From Eucommia ulmoides (lineage: Eukaryota; Streptophyta; Magnoliopsida; Garryales; Eucommiaceae): a stretch of DNA of 64,000 nucleotides. Positions within the stretch are counted from its first letter, which is position 1. Each line of letters begins with the position of its first letter. The notes beneath the pieces were generated by a model. The model made no database searches, was not told the DNA's origin, and saw nothing but the letters and a program-made list of their open reading frames with translations. The translations under genes and the position numbers were made by a program. The stretch covers positions 42,284,285-42,348,284 of the forward strand of contig CM028326.1 of NCBI GenBank assembly GCA_016647705.1, in the 5' to 3' direction. Positions 1-11,138 of this stretch are shown in pieces.

Positions 1-587
1 AAAATTGGACTTCTTTTATTACTAATTGGAAAAGGTACACGTTTGTGTTTTGCAAACTCATAGACATCACATTGAAAGAGCTCAATATCTAATCCCGTAA
101 ACAGGCTAGGAAACAATAGTTTGAGAGTTTTAAACAACGGATGTCCAAGTCTACGATGATAGAGCCAAATTTTTTCTTTATTTGATGAATAACACTCAGA
201 AAGAAATAACACAATTGACTTGCCCGTAGAGGAACTGAGATTACTTGGTGTTTCAAGGTAGTATAGTCCATCCCCTTCCTTAGCACGTCCAATCGTCTTC
301 CCCGAAGCCTGGTCCTGAAATACACAGTAGGTAGGATAAAAAATCGCATTGCAGAACATATCTTGAGTCAGTTTTTTTATAGAGACCAGATTCGTGGACA
401 ATTTTGGTACATGAAGTACATTTTTTAATGTGAGCGATGGACTTATCTTAATATCTCTTATTCCTGCTACAGTGATTAATGAACCATCGGTAGTGACAAT
501 TTTCCTAGTACTAGGACAAGGGGTATAAGTGCTGAATTTATGTGATGAATGTGTCATGTGATCAGTTGCTCCTGAGTCTATGATCCA
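1..587 (-). pseudogene. copia pol fragment: aspartic protease and GAG-pre-integrase
   Basis: The frame is open from 587 down to the window edge. It begins WIIDSGATDHM, where DSGA (about 578-567) is the copia protease active site. It continues with the usual protease tail (KNVLHVPKLSTNLVS) and the GAG-pre-integrase signature with WLYHRRLGHP near 172-143. No stop is seen in this stretch. It is one frame away from gag because of a one-base loss near 585-597, so the polyprotein is broken. The coding continues off the left edge into the expected integrase. Confidence 0.88.
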
Positions 588-1703
588 GGAGTTGACGAAG
601 GTGCATTAAATCCAATGGAAATAGGAAATTTACCTGAATGTACCAAAGAGCAAGTACCTGAGGACTTCTCAAGAGTTCCTAGCAAGGCTTTCAGCTTCTC
701 AATTTCACTCCTATTGAATTCTCCTTGAGTTGCATGCTCACTATTCGACAAAGTAGTCACATGTGCGTGCCCACTACTTCGGTGTTGTCCTCCTTTATTT
801 CCTCAGTCCTTACTAGGGGGCTTGCCATGAAGCTTCCAATAGCGTTCTCGAGTATACCTCGATTTTTTGCAGTAGGTACACCAAAGGTTGTCCTTGTTGA
901 CTCGGATCGGAGCTTTTCATAATTCTGCCTTCCCATTTTCAAGAATTATTGGTTGCTCTAAGGTTGCCTTCGGTTCACTGCTTTCGTAAACCACCATAGC
1001 CGAGCCTTCCAAGTTTTGGGGTTTCAGCATAACCCCTCTCCTGCTTTCCTTTGCTCGAATTAAGGAAATCACCTCATTCAGAGAAGGAACTTCACCCTTA
1101 CTGAGCATTTGAACTCGAACTTGATCAAATTCAACGTTGAGTCCCACAAGAAAATCATAAACTCGATCTTGTTCTATGAAATTCTTTAAAATTGTTGCAA
1201 CTTCTAGACACTTTGTTTCAAAGCATCTATAGTGATCAAGCTCTTGCCATAGATTCTTGAGTGTATTGGCATATTCCGTGACAATTTTGTTCCCTTGAAT
1301 TGTCATGCCGGTTTGAACCTTTATCTCATATACTTGTGCTGAGTCACCTTTCTTTGAGTATGTTTTTCGAACAGTTTCCCAAATATCCTTTGTGGTTGTC
1401 AAGAACATACACATGACACTGATTTCAGGAGTCATGGAATTCCACAACCAAGCCATGACAAGTGAATCTTCCTCGTCCCAAGCTTCAAACCGAGGATCTC
1501 CTTTCTTAGGCCCTGTTCCAAGTAGATGGCTTATTTTTCCTCTTCTTTTCAACATGGTGCGAACAAGCTGTGACCACTTCAAGTAGTTTTTTCCATTCAA
1601 TCGGTATGCTGATTGAATTTATTGCAATTCCTCAACTGCTTGATGTTGTGCTACTTTCTTCAATTCGGCCAACAGTGTTGGTGATTTCGGATGTCTCTGA
1701 CAT
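588..1703 (-). pseudogene. copia gag (UBN2-type) with decayed zinc knuckle
   Basis: A 227-residue open stretch (1600-917) is a copia gag of the UBN2 / Retrotran_gag_2 class, starting LNGKNYLKWSQLV. The probable start is ATG at 1703-1701 (MSETSEITNTVG), separated from the main frame by a frameshift and by a stop at 1621-1619. Downstream in the same frame come TGA at 919-917, the zinc-knuckle remnant CTYCKKSRYTRERYW, and TGA at 805-803. The last His and Cys of the CCHC knuckle read as Tyr. Both TGAs and both knuckle changes can be explained by C-to-T or G-to-A transitions, as expected after cytosine methylation. The end is the frameshift into protease near 588. Confidence 0.88.
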
Positions 1704-2349
1704 AGTTTAACTGAATACGTTAAACTATGTAGTAACGTTTTTTGTCAATGGGTATGCTTAAGATGTCACTTGATGCTAAGTTGCTGAGTCGACTCACTGA
1801 GTTGCGGAGTTGACTCACCTGATGTTTAAAAGGCCAATCGATGAGAAAGGAACCTTCGACGACGAATCGCGATAGACTCACTGCACAGCAACGTTTCGAC
1901 GACGAATCGACAGCGAATCGTCGTTGATGCTGCCTTTGACTTCTCCGAAACTGAGTTCGAAATCCAACTATGCACTGGTCCGGTGAAGGCTTTGATCTAG
2001 AGCAGCTGCAGCGACGGAGGGTAGGCCACTTTCTGGTTCGTTGACTTCGAGCAGATCCGGCAGCAGTGGTAGTGGTTAGGGCACAGATGGATTTCGGCAA
2101 CAGTGGCGTTGGCTAAACCCAGACATTGTCTCGGCAATGAAGGCCGATTGAAGAACCAGGGACCCAGCAATCTTTTCGGCAATGAAGGCCGAAGATCTGG
2201 TCGCAAAGGTTGCGATCTGGCTCGACGAGCACGTCGCCTGGGATTTGGAAGGGAAGATCGGCGATAAAGGCCAGCTATGAAGTCTGAACAGGTATGGTCG
2301 GCTATGAAGGCCAGACCAAAGCGAATTTATGCTTTAGAGAAAACCTAAA
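1704..2349 (-). other. copia 5' leader with four short dispersed repeats
   Basis: This is the untranslated leader between primer-binding site and gag. It contains four copies of a 17-base motif of the form cggcaatgaaggccga at 2132-2148, 2177-2194, 2259-2276 and 2299-2318, diverged mainly in the last bases. The ORFs of 126 and 69 codons here are unconserved and have no recognisable domain. Confidence 0.6.
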
Positions 2350-2361
2350 GCTCTGATGCCA
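2350..2361 (-). other. retrotransposon primer-binding site (initiator tRNA-Met)
   Basis: On the minus strand the bases directly after the LTR read TGGCATCAGAGC. This is one substitution from TGGTATCAGAGC, complementary to the 3' end of plant initiator tRNA-Met, which copia elements commonly use. Confidence 0.85.
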
Positions 2362-2557
2362 TGTGGAAGAAAAGATATTGAGAGAATAAATTCTTTATTG
2401 CCGTTGATCTGTACAATAGTGGGTTTATATATACAACCCTAGTTGCAAAGAAAGGAAAAAATAAATCAAATTCCCCTAATCAAGGGATTATTCTAGAAAT
2501 ACAATGAACTAATATACAAACTTTCCAAAACAACCAATTTCCTTATTTATCTTGACA
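2362..2557 (-). repeat. copia 5' LTR (196 bp)
   Basis: The LTR is bounded by TG and CA: on the minus strand it starts TGTCAAGATAAATAAG and ends CTTCCACA next to the primer-binding site. A TATA box (TATATATAAA) lies at 2433-2424. The 3' LTR is outside the window, so age and target duplication cannot be read. Confidence 0.85.
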
Positions 2558-3005
2558 GAAACGTCTTCCATATTATATTGCGAATCTTTTAGATAAATCT
2601 CGTAAAGTATTAGAAGGCCTCCGGAAAGAGCCGCTAAATAAAGTTCTAGTTTAGATGAAGGAAGTATGACTGTTTTACCAATAGGTCAAACTCAATCCAG
2701 AGATGTTTCGGCTTATATTCCTACTAATGTAATTTCCATTACAGATGGACAAATAATATTATCCGCTGATCTCTTTAATGTTGGAACGAGACCCGCTATT
2801 AGTGTGGGCAGCTTTGTTTCCCTCATGGGGTCCGTGGTTCAAATTAAGGCCATAAAACAGGTAGCGGCAAATTAAAATTAGAACAAGCGCAATCCACAGA
2901 ACTAGAATCCTTTGCACAATTTGCTTCTAATCTCGATAAAACTACTCAGAATAAATTAGCAAAAGGTCGACGATTACGTGAATTGCCAAACAATCCCAAT
3001 CTGAA
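2558..3005 (+). pseudogene. atpA: nuclear plastid insertion: atpA fragment (ATP synthase CF1 alpha)
   Basis: The translation from 2666 reads [18 protein letters not shown], then the stretch [18 protein letters not shown], which is the plastid-type alpha subunit and not the mitochondrial one. A one-base deletion near 2865 shifts the frame; the other frame continues [18 protein letters not shown] to [10 protein letters not shown]. Missense changes and the lost frame show a non-functional nuclear copy. About 31 bases of foreign sequence near 2590-2625 interrupt the match. The copia LTR abuts the fragment on the left, so the element may have inserted into it. Confidence 0.9.
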
Positions 3006-3011
3006 CCTCTC

Positions 3012-3109
3012 ACGTTGCACGCCTCCATTACTTTTTGGGAGGCCTACGCCCCATAGAAACTGTCTACCTAAGACTGTCCCTCCGTAGGTCCTAACAAAAG
3101 TCTAGAATC
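3012..3109 (-). pseudogene. rrn23: nuclear plastid insertion: antisense fragment of plastid 23S rRNA
   Basis: On the minus strand the segment matches plastid 23S rRNA as I recall it: GTAATGGAGGCGTGCAACG, the CCTCCC run, GGCGTAGGCCTCCC and GACAGTTTCTATGGGGC. About five bases of the canonical sequence are missing inside. It directly follows the atpA fragment, although atpA and rrn23 are far apart in plant plastomes. The insertion is therefore a composite of two plastid pieces. Confidence 0.82.
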
Positions 3110-4002
3110 TACTAGATATAGATTTACTAGATATAGTTGGTATTATTATATAAAACTACTATATATAGTTATATATTTACATATATCAATATAGTTTTAT
3201 CTACAATTGGTCTAAAATTAGACATTGTGCTAGCTAAAAGCACTTAGAGACTGCTCTGTGGGTTTGTGCGGTAGTAATGCACGCTAACGCCCTAGGGCTT
3301 TCACGCATTTAGTTTCGCCCCTAGCACACAACTACCACGGAACTAAAGTTCCTTGCTTGCACTACAGCTCATCTAAGCTTTTAGAGTGAAAATAGCCGAG
3401 CACCGGACAAGCACTTGCCTTGTTGCTTGTTTAGTTTAGCTAAGTCGTTTACACCCTTGTACATGTGATTACGTGAGTCTACCCGTTAGCTTGCAATCAC
3501 TTTATATAAGAAGATTCACTTCTTTATTTTCTGCATTCAGTCAATGTGGGATACAATATTTGCAAGCTCACTCTTATCTTTTTTGTACTTTGAAATTGTC
3601 TTTTGAAAATATATCCCTACTTGTTTTATTATAGGGTAAATATCAGTAAACTCCCCTGAGGATTGGTATATATCACAAACTATTTCTATTGTTCCTAAAA
3701 GAGCAAAAAACACCCTTGAAGTTAGGATTTTTGTATCAAATAGCCCCCTTGACTAACAAGCAGTTAGTCAAAAGTTTATAGTCAACTAACTTATACAAAA
3801 ACATACCTAATTTACCCTCAATCGTTTATCACAAACCACCCCTTTTGTCTCAAAAACAAACTCATAAAATTATTCTCCTATTATTTTTATTTTTTATTTT
3901 TCTTACAATTTTTACGTATTTATCTTACAATTTTTCCCCCAAAAACTATAATCACAAAAAAGAAGGATTCATCTCTAATTTTATTTTATTTTTTTTAAAT
4001 AA
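3110..4002. other. no gene seen; AT-rich, with a promoter-like TATA stretch
   Basis: The stretch 3230-3620 is less AT-rich and has TATATAAG at 3503-3510, but no coding frame or LTR boundary follows. From 3640 there is a run typical of plant DNA-transposon ends (lines of 'cccttgaagttaggattt' type), with no matching inverted end found. Nothing firm can be called. Confidence 0.4.
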
Positions 4003-4023
4003 CCCCCCCCCCCCCCCCCCCCC
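4003..4023. repeat. poly-C tract (21 C)
   Basis: An uninterrupted run of 21 C is followed by AACCCC and about twelve A. It falls inside a 133-codon ORF that is only low-complexity sequence. Confidence 0.95.
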
Positions 4024-4437
4024 AACCCCAAAAAAAAAAAAACTCCTTTACTTCTTCCATTCTTTTATTGTTATTAATATTTTTATTAATAACTTTTTAT
4101 GTATTTATCTTATAATTTGTTTTCAAAAGAATTGCTATCTCACAAGGCAAAAAAACCTCTTCTTTTCTCAAAAAAAATTCCTCGTCCTTCTATTATTTTT
4201 TCCTTTTCAAATAATTTTTATGAATTTATATTACATTGTTTTTTAAAGCCTACTATCTCCAATTAAAATAAAGAGTGATTTTTTATGGGCCCAAAAGTCC
4301 ACCACTTCTTAACTTTATCCCCACTCTTTTCTTTTATTTTATGAAAACCCCAGTTCAAAAATTATATTAATTTATGACAGGAATACCCCTCAATTATTAT
4401 TTTTAATTATAAACATTAACCATCACATAACTGCAGC

Positions 4438-4592
4438 AAATATTTATCATCACCGCCACCACCACTATAGGAAACATTTACCGCCACCACCATAGGAAAC
4501 ATTTACTGTTACCACCGCAATAAATAATTACAACTATCACCGCCACTATCACAACAGTAAATATTCACTCTTATCACCCTATAAGCAACATT
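4438..4592. repeat. degenerate ACC-rich minisatellite
   Basis: Variations of a unit with CACCGCCACCACC followed by ATAGGAAACATTTA are repeated about four to five times and decay toward the right. Confidence 0.7.
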
Positions 4593-4599
4593 CACTATC

Positions 4600-5960
4600 A
4601 CGAAATTCCTCTATTATTTCACACGTTGTGCATTCTTAGAAATTCATTCTTGTGTGAATAACACTTCTTGAACGTAATTGAGTGATATAGTTTTGCAATT
4701 AATACTACATTGTAAAAAGAGTGAAATTGTGTGAGATTCACCTAAGTAAACCTTTATAAGAGAAATTATTCTTTCAAATTGGTGATTTCATTGAGGAATT
4801 GAGCTAAGGAACAACTTCACAACAGTAATCCTACATTGTCTAAATCTTCGATCATGCTGGTGAGTTCGTCCTAGGCTGTATTGTACTTAACTCGCTATTA
4901 TTTGCTCGTGTGTACAACTTGCATGTATCTAGAATTGTGTTAATTTTTATATCTTGCTTCTAGATAATTTTGCTTGAAATCCTAATGAGTTCTCATACCC
5001 GTGTTTTCTAAGAGTATATCTATTACTCGTGAAATCCAAACGTTTTGTGAAAACCTATAAAAGCTTTCTAAAATCAATCTAAAATGGATTTCAACTTAAA
5101 TCACAAAATTCATTGGAATTGGTATATTGGGCATGGGAAGAACTCGAAGCGTCGGCGAGATTAAGTTACTCATCGAGATCTTAATTCTCCCACGCACCAT
5201 TCCAATAAGAGGTGAGCGAATTGGACATTTTCATTAAGCTTTCTCTCTCTCTCACACACACACGTGTATATATATATATATATACACAATTACTTGTATA
5301 CATGCTTCATTGTTAAATCATTGTGCAGGCACTTCTATTAACACCTAGCAAGAGTCAATATAAGGCAGGCATATTAAGATTGTATGTGATCGATAGAAAC
5401 TCCAAGAGTTAGACTCGTTAAAATCTAAAAAGATAAAGTTTCAAACTGTGAGGATGTGAATTGTAACTTAGACCAGGCTATTGGTCTAAGTGAGAGAATT
5501 GTAGCTAGGCATAAATGTAGCTTGTCTAGTGAGAGAGTAGAAAGACATAAATGTAACTTGTCTTTCGAGAGATTTGTAGCATGGTATAAACGAACCTTAG
5601 CTTGTGAGAAAGTAACAAGGCATATAACTTGCCTTGTGAGAATTGTAGCAGAACATAAAAGGTCCTTGTTCTGTGAGATTGTAACGGTTTGGTCTTCATC
5701 AGGTAAGAAGATCCAAATTATTGTGCATTAGAAATCCCTGAAGGAGCTTAGGGGAGTAGACATAGGTAAGAGGGACCTTATAGAACTACTATAAATCGTT
5801 GTGTCTCTTGTTTCTTACTCTATCTTGTGTGTGCTTACTTGCTATATCATTCTGCTACACTTATCTGACACTTTTATTACATTGAACATTTGCTAAGAGT
5901 TGAATAAAAGAAAATAAATAAAAAGAGAAAAAATCGGTTAGTCGGGGCAACAATAACTCT
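4600..5960 (+). mobile_element. SIRE-like copia LTR remnant
   Basis: The right half has the layout of long SIRE/Maximus-type copia LTRs: short GTGAGA...GTA...CATAAA repeats, then GGAGCTTAGGGGAGTAGAC, GTAAGAGGGACC and ATAAATCGTTGTGTCTC near 5747-5815. About five 37-bp repeat units lie at 5492-5690 and create the spurious 91-codon ORF at 5456-5731. A (CT)n(CA)n(TA)n microsatellite lies at 5240-5286. Ends are not defined; the solo LTR at 51981-54196 has the same layout. Confidence 0.55.
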
Positions 5961-6438
5961 ATTCTGAGTTAAGATAAATCAATTTAATTTATAAGATTTA
6001 ATATACACACACACACAGAGTAGCATATAACACTTTCCCTAAAGGCAAGACCTAAAATAGATAACCTTAATTTGGAAAAAAGAATAGCTAACTTTAGGCA
6101 ATGAAACAAAAAAAGGAAATGTCATATTCAACAGAGTATTGTACAAAAAACCATGTTTTGAGAATATAATTTGAATATATACCATCTCATATTCTATTAC
6201 ATAGATATGTAATCAACTGCTTGGTACTTCTTAAAAAGAAAATTAATCGTATGCATAAGCTATTTTGCAATTGTTAAAAGAAAAATAATAATTATACACC
6301 AACACATGCCAATAAATGTTCAAAGATTAAATACAAAACAGATACGGTATTTTGTCTGCAGAACAAAAATTAAAAGAATATTAGTGGTCTTATCATAAAG
6401 TCATCTATGTAACTTTTTCATTTTTTTTCCCTATTTTA
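5961..6438. other. no gene seen; AT-rich
   Basis: Apart from a short (CA)n near 6004-6017 nothing is recognised; no frame of useful length exists. Confidence 0.5.
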
Positions 6439-8013
6439 GAGAAATTTATTTGTAATCCTTTTCAACTTAATTTTTAGTCCTACTTGATATTAACCTTATG
6501 AATTTAACATGGTTTTTAATTGTTTAGTCCAAATTTTACTCTATATTTCGTCAATGAGCCTTTTAAACAAAAAAAATATTATTTAATCCTTTTATTATTA
6601 TTTAGTCCTTTGGCTGTTAAAAAAAAAGATTAAATTATTATTTAATCTTCCTATCAACCTTTTTCTCCCAGTACCAAATCCATGCGGACTGGACAAGAGG
6701 ATTCAATTCTTGACAAACCACGTATGCGATTGGAAAGGAGGCCTATCCTGCATTACAAAATTTTACAGCCACATTTGTCCACCCTTTTCGTCTACAGCCG
6801 CATTCATCCACAACTGCTCCTACGCAGCCGCTTGTCCACCACACCTCTCTCACTTTCTATACAAATCTGGAAACAGCTAGGCGACGGCGATCGACGACGA
6901 ACATATCAGATCTGTGAACCGGTTGGCGACATCAAGAACCGCAACGGCGGCGACAACGATCTGCTGTGGAAAATCCCAAATCTAGAAAATTCATATCCAA
7001 AATTTTCCAGATATCGTGAATGTTCATTTTTGAAATTTTCCAGATCTTAGGTGAAATGTTCATTTTATTCCGCTGTTGTGTTTTTTCAAATCTTAGGGTG
7101 AACGTTCATTCCAAATGTTTGGTGCGAATGTTCATACCAATGGTGTGTTTTGGCAACTGTTGGTATTAATTTGTTGGTCGTTTGTTGATTAATTTTGATG
7201 GAGTTTGTTATTTATTCATTGTGAATGTTGTGTGTTGAGTTTGGTTTATTTTTTTGCAAATGTTCACATAGGTGTTTTTTTTTTTCGTGAATATTCGTCG
7301 ATGTTTTTTAACTTTTCATATCGTTTCAAATATGTTTTGAATTGTTTGATTTTTGTTGATTTTGGTGGCGTTTGTTTATTCATTTGCAAATGTTTTCTTG
7401 TTGATTTTGTCCGACAAAACTGTGATCTGTTTTTTATTTGTTTTGTTTTTTGTGAATATTTTCTTGCAGTGTTTTCGATGAATGTTCGATGTGGAACGTT
7501 CTTATTGGTTCATATCTCTTTTAATTTATTCCATTTTTGTTGATTTTTGGTGGAATTGTTGTCTTATTCATTGTGAATGTTCTTTTGTTGATTTGTTGTT
7601 CTTTGTGGATGTTCATATCTAGGTGTTTTGGTGAATGTTCATTACGATTTGGTGATTTTCACACCGATTTTTTTGTTTTGGTGAATGTTCATTGTGGTTG
7701 TTGAATGTTCATACCGATTTGTTTTTGTTGATTTAGTTTCTCTCGATATTTTGATTTTTTGTGAACATTTACAGCAACACAATCAACCCATAAACATGTA
7801 TTAAATATTTAAAAATAACAAAATAAAAATGTAAATATTCACGTATTGCTATATTTTACAGAATGACATTTTATATAAATTATCAAAAAATAATGGTCAA
7901 AAAATAGAAGACTATTTTCTAAAAAATCTTCGGGGACTAAAAACTTTATCATAGCAGTTAGGGGTTCATTTTCTAATTTCTATATCTTTTGAGGACCATA
8001 TAATAAATTTTCC
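6439..8013. mobile_element. non-autonomous TIR element, copy 1 (GTGAATGTTCA family)
   Basis: The left end reads GAGAAATTTATTTGTAATCC and the inverted right end GGAAAATTTATTATATGGTCC. The same termini recur at the copy at 31107-32850. The centre has a GC-richer gene-like block (6680-7050, including an unrecognised 122-codon ORF) followed by many scattered GTGAATGTTCA motifs from about 7015 to 7740. No transposase is encoded and no clear target duplication was found. A Mutator-like origin is possible but not shown. Confidence 0.5.
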
Positions 8014-8476
8014 ATTTAACATTTAGTTGATATTAACTGAAAAATAAAAAAGTTAATATTAACTTAAAAGACTAAATGATAAAGTAGAAAAAATGGAATA
8101 AAAAATTAGAAGTGCCTTATTTTAAGGATAAGGCTCTAAGGGATACTTGTTCACTGAAGTATTTAGATACTTGTCCATTGAATATGGAGAGAAAGAGAAC
8201 CAGGAGGCCCACCGGTTTTGAATATGTCTATTGCACATGTTTCAAAAATATCTACAAAAAAAATATTGAGTCATTTCTAATTTTTTAATGTAATGGCTAA
8301 TAATGTCTCCTAAAAATTATTTTGAAAGTATACTCTTTCCTATTTCTTTATAAGATCACAGAACATAAAAAATAGAACAATAAGGATAAAAAGACAGTTA
8401 TGGAATTTGGGTTGTTTTGAAGTACAAAACAAAAAAAGGGGTTTTGAAAAATAAATAAGAGAGAAACAGTGGGTTT

Positions 8477-8692
8477 AGATACTTGTCCATTGAACATAGT
8501 TAGGGCTTGAGAGGAATGGAAAGTAGATAGAGAGATAGCACGTTATTTTTTGAAATTGTTCCTTAAAATAGGTAAGCAAAATAGATACTTGTCCATTGAA
8601 CATAGTTAGGGCTTGAGAGAATGAAAAATTGAAAGTAGGGAGAAAGAGCATGTTATTTCCTGATATTGTTCCTTAAAATAGATGAGCAAAAT
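8477..8692. repeat. tandem duplication, about 108-bp unit, two copies
   Basis: Copies 8477-8582 and 8583-8692 both start AGATACTTGTCCATTGAAC and end TAAGCAAAAT / TGAGCAAAAT. They differ by small indels. A partial third unit lies at about 8162-8200. Confidence 0.85.
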
Positions 8693-9600
8693 ATATAGTT
8701 AAAATATCTCCAAGAAAAAGATACAATGAGCTATTTTATAATATATATGTATAAGAAAGTTTTACTTATTATTTGCCTTATTGTAGCCATATCCATATCC
8801 TAGTTTTTTTGGATTTCCGAAGTGCCTTATCTGTGTCTTGCTATAGACGTTTCCTGTATCCATGTCCATGCTCATTAGGCATTTAAAATTCTAAATATTA
8901 AATTTGGGAACAACAATCACTAAATTTTTGGTAAGAATATAACAATAGTGGTAGAATTAAGCTCACAGTTCTTGCAAAAGGGTGAACTAAATGGATGGAA
9001 AACTTTGAACCACATAGAAAAAGGCTTCTTATTTGGCTAAACATTACAGTTGCGTATGATTTGGGAGATGAGAGTTTGTATGAGATTTAGGTGTGTTTGA
9101 GATATGGATGGGGGTGTGAAATAAATGACAAAGTTATGCAATGAATTGTGTAACAGGATTATTTTGGGAAATTAGGGCTGTACATTTAGCAAAACTTTAT
9201 AACTTTTTATAAGGGCATTTAACACTTATGTGTTGGGGAAAAGTCCTCTTGTGAATCCTAGTTCTTGTACTTTTCCATTATTTATTGAATGAGCAAGCTC
9301 AAGTATTTATTAATTTCATTAATAAAAGGACTATTTTAGAATTAAATATTTTATTGCTGTGAAGATACTCTAGATGCTAATTTGGGATATTTTGGCTTTT
9401 ATAATAATTAGAAGTGAGATTAAAAGACATATAGTATTAATACCTAATATCTTAAATGTTCCTAATCATATAAATATAATTATTGATTGCTACTTAATAA
9501 TTCAGATAGATTGCCACATGGGGTGTTTCCTTTTGAAGAGTGGTCAACCTCAAGCCGGAAGACACTAGAACAACCATGTGGGTACTTGTTATAGTAGGAA
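8693..9600. other. no gene seen; possible old retroelement LTR from about 9231
   Basis: The stretch is AT-rich. From TGTTGGGGAAAAG at 9231 the style is LTR-like, but no 3' end, primer-binding site or coding region was identified. Confidence 0.3.
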
Positions 9601-9750
9601 GTGACCGAACGCAATTACTAGATATTCTATATGGAGACGCTACTTAACACCACATAAAAAGCCTAAGTTGTGATTGTGACCGAACGCAATTACTAGATAT
9701 TCTATATGGAGACGCTACTTAACACCACATAAAAAGCCTAAGTTGTGATT
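9601..9750. repeat. perfect 75-bp tandem duplication
   Basis: Units 9601-9675 and 9676-9750 are identical at every position read; each starts GTGACCGAACGCAATTACTA and ends AAGTTGTGATT. Perfect identity in an otherwise decayed region implies a recent event or an assembly artefact. Confidence 0.95.
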
Positions 9751-9969
9751 GTGCATATAATATTTTGACTTAAGGTACTTTGTGTTTTCATATGTGAATT
9801 GATATGCTTTGATATTACTAAATCACATGTTACAGTCACGATATCTTGAACAATATTTATTGGGTATGGTGAGTTGGATGTGGAACATTGAAGTATGCCA
9901 TCAATAGGGATATGTCCTATCTAATTTGTTATAGTTTTTAATTATTTTATTATTCAAAGACAGGCTTTA

Positions 9970-10990
9970 TTGATGAATCAAAAGACGGGGACAGAGGCCT
10001 TACCACAAGAACTAATGAATAATGAATGAAAAAAAAAATCGACTCCCTCTCCTAAAGTTTGAGAAAAACAAGTTATCAAACCTGTAGGCACCCCAGACAA
10101 AAACAGGAAGAATGGAATCTCCAGATATTTGAAGGCAAAAACCAGCACTACCCAACTTAGCAAAAGTGTCAGCCATTGTGTTACCTTCTCTGAAGCAAAG
10201 ACAAAAAAAATCCTTTGGACATTAGATCCTTGATGACAACAGGGAGAGGAGCCAACGTCCAACAACAGTTGAGCCCTTTGTTGAGTACATACACCAGAAT
10301 CATATTATCAGAAGCTATCTAAACATTCAGCAAGACTTTCTCTAAGCACAAAGCAAGAGCAACACAAAGCACCTTAGCCATAGCCACCATGTTTGTATCA
10401 ATATCAATTGGAAGAGCAAATGCCAGCAGCATCTTACCAAGATGATTTCTGATGATTTTTCCACAACCCACAGGGCAAAAATTACCAAATGAGCTCTCTT
10501 CAATGTTCAAAATGGGGCTGCCAGTAAATGGAACCAATCTGCACCCTCAATGATGAGTAAGCTAATATGGCAGCTTAAGTTGGCAACCTTTGATCACGTG
10601 ACAAAGGTTGGTTGTAGATATATGGATGCCTTCAAAACCAAGCTTTGCATGGATTCCTCCATAGCTCCCAGCAGATAATAAAAGGAAGCATCAACTTCCA
10701 CGTCACCACGCAACTATTCTATCATAAATAGAACAAGGTTCCCTAATAGAGCCAAAATTTTGCCACCCCTTCTAAAGCCAAATCCCCTTGAGAAAGGACA
10801 AGATCCTTATAATCCACCTGAGCTGTGAGGCAGCAAGCAAACTTGGAAATCAGAGGAATAACCAACCTTTCAATATTAACATCAAAGGGGAATGCATTGT
10901 GAAGAACTTTCCATGTGAAAACATAAATCTTGGTCGGGAAGCCTTCAGCCCAAATCAACTAGAGAATGGGGTTAGCACTCATCTCCTCTC
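9970..10990 (-). pseudogene. LINE zinc-binding segment and RNase H domain
   Basis: The segment 10958-10743 reads IWAEGFPTKIYVFTWKVLHN and ends in a CC pair, typical of the zf-RVT domain after plant LINE RT. The RNase H part (about 10540-9970) keeps GGCGKIIRN-like, SDNMILVYVLN and CWTLAPL motifs across frameshifts and stops. Confidence 0.75.
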
Positions 10991-11138
10991 TAACAGCATA
11001 CCTCACCGAAGATATAGAGAAGTTACCATCTTGAGCAGTCTAAACCATTCTCTCATCCTGCTCAGCAAGAACCTTCATACTACTGCAACTTGGCAAGGAA
11101 AGGAGGCAGCAAAAAATTTGCAGCAACATTAAGTCCCA

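Larger units (their letters stand above)
1..2557 (-). mobile_element. Ty1/copia LTR retrotransposon, 5' half, runs off the left edge
   Basis: Read on the minus strand the order is LTR (2557-2362), primer-binding site (2361-2350), a leader of about 650 bp, gag, aspartic protease and GAG-pre-integrase, which is the copia order up to the integrase. Integrase, RT, RNase H and the 3' LTR would lie beyond position 1. Two in-frame stops, one upstream stop and two frameshifts make this copy non-coding. It sits directly against plastid-derived DNA at 2558. The family is read from motifs; the lineage within copia was not determined. Confidence 0.9.

Noticed and set aside
3503-3560. TATATAAG with downstream sequence resembling a pararetroviral promoter
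   Set aside because: Only the TATA region is similar; no reverse transcriptase or other pararetroviral gene is nearby.
3845-4246. 133-codon frame around the poly-C tract
   Set aside because: Composition is homopolymer and AT-rich low complexity; no recognisable protein.
5456-5731. 91-codon frame with repeated Arg-His-Lys
   Set aside because: Created by five 37-bp LTR repeats; not a gene.
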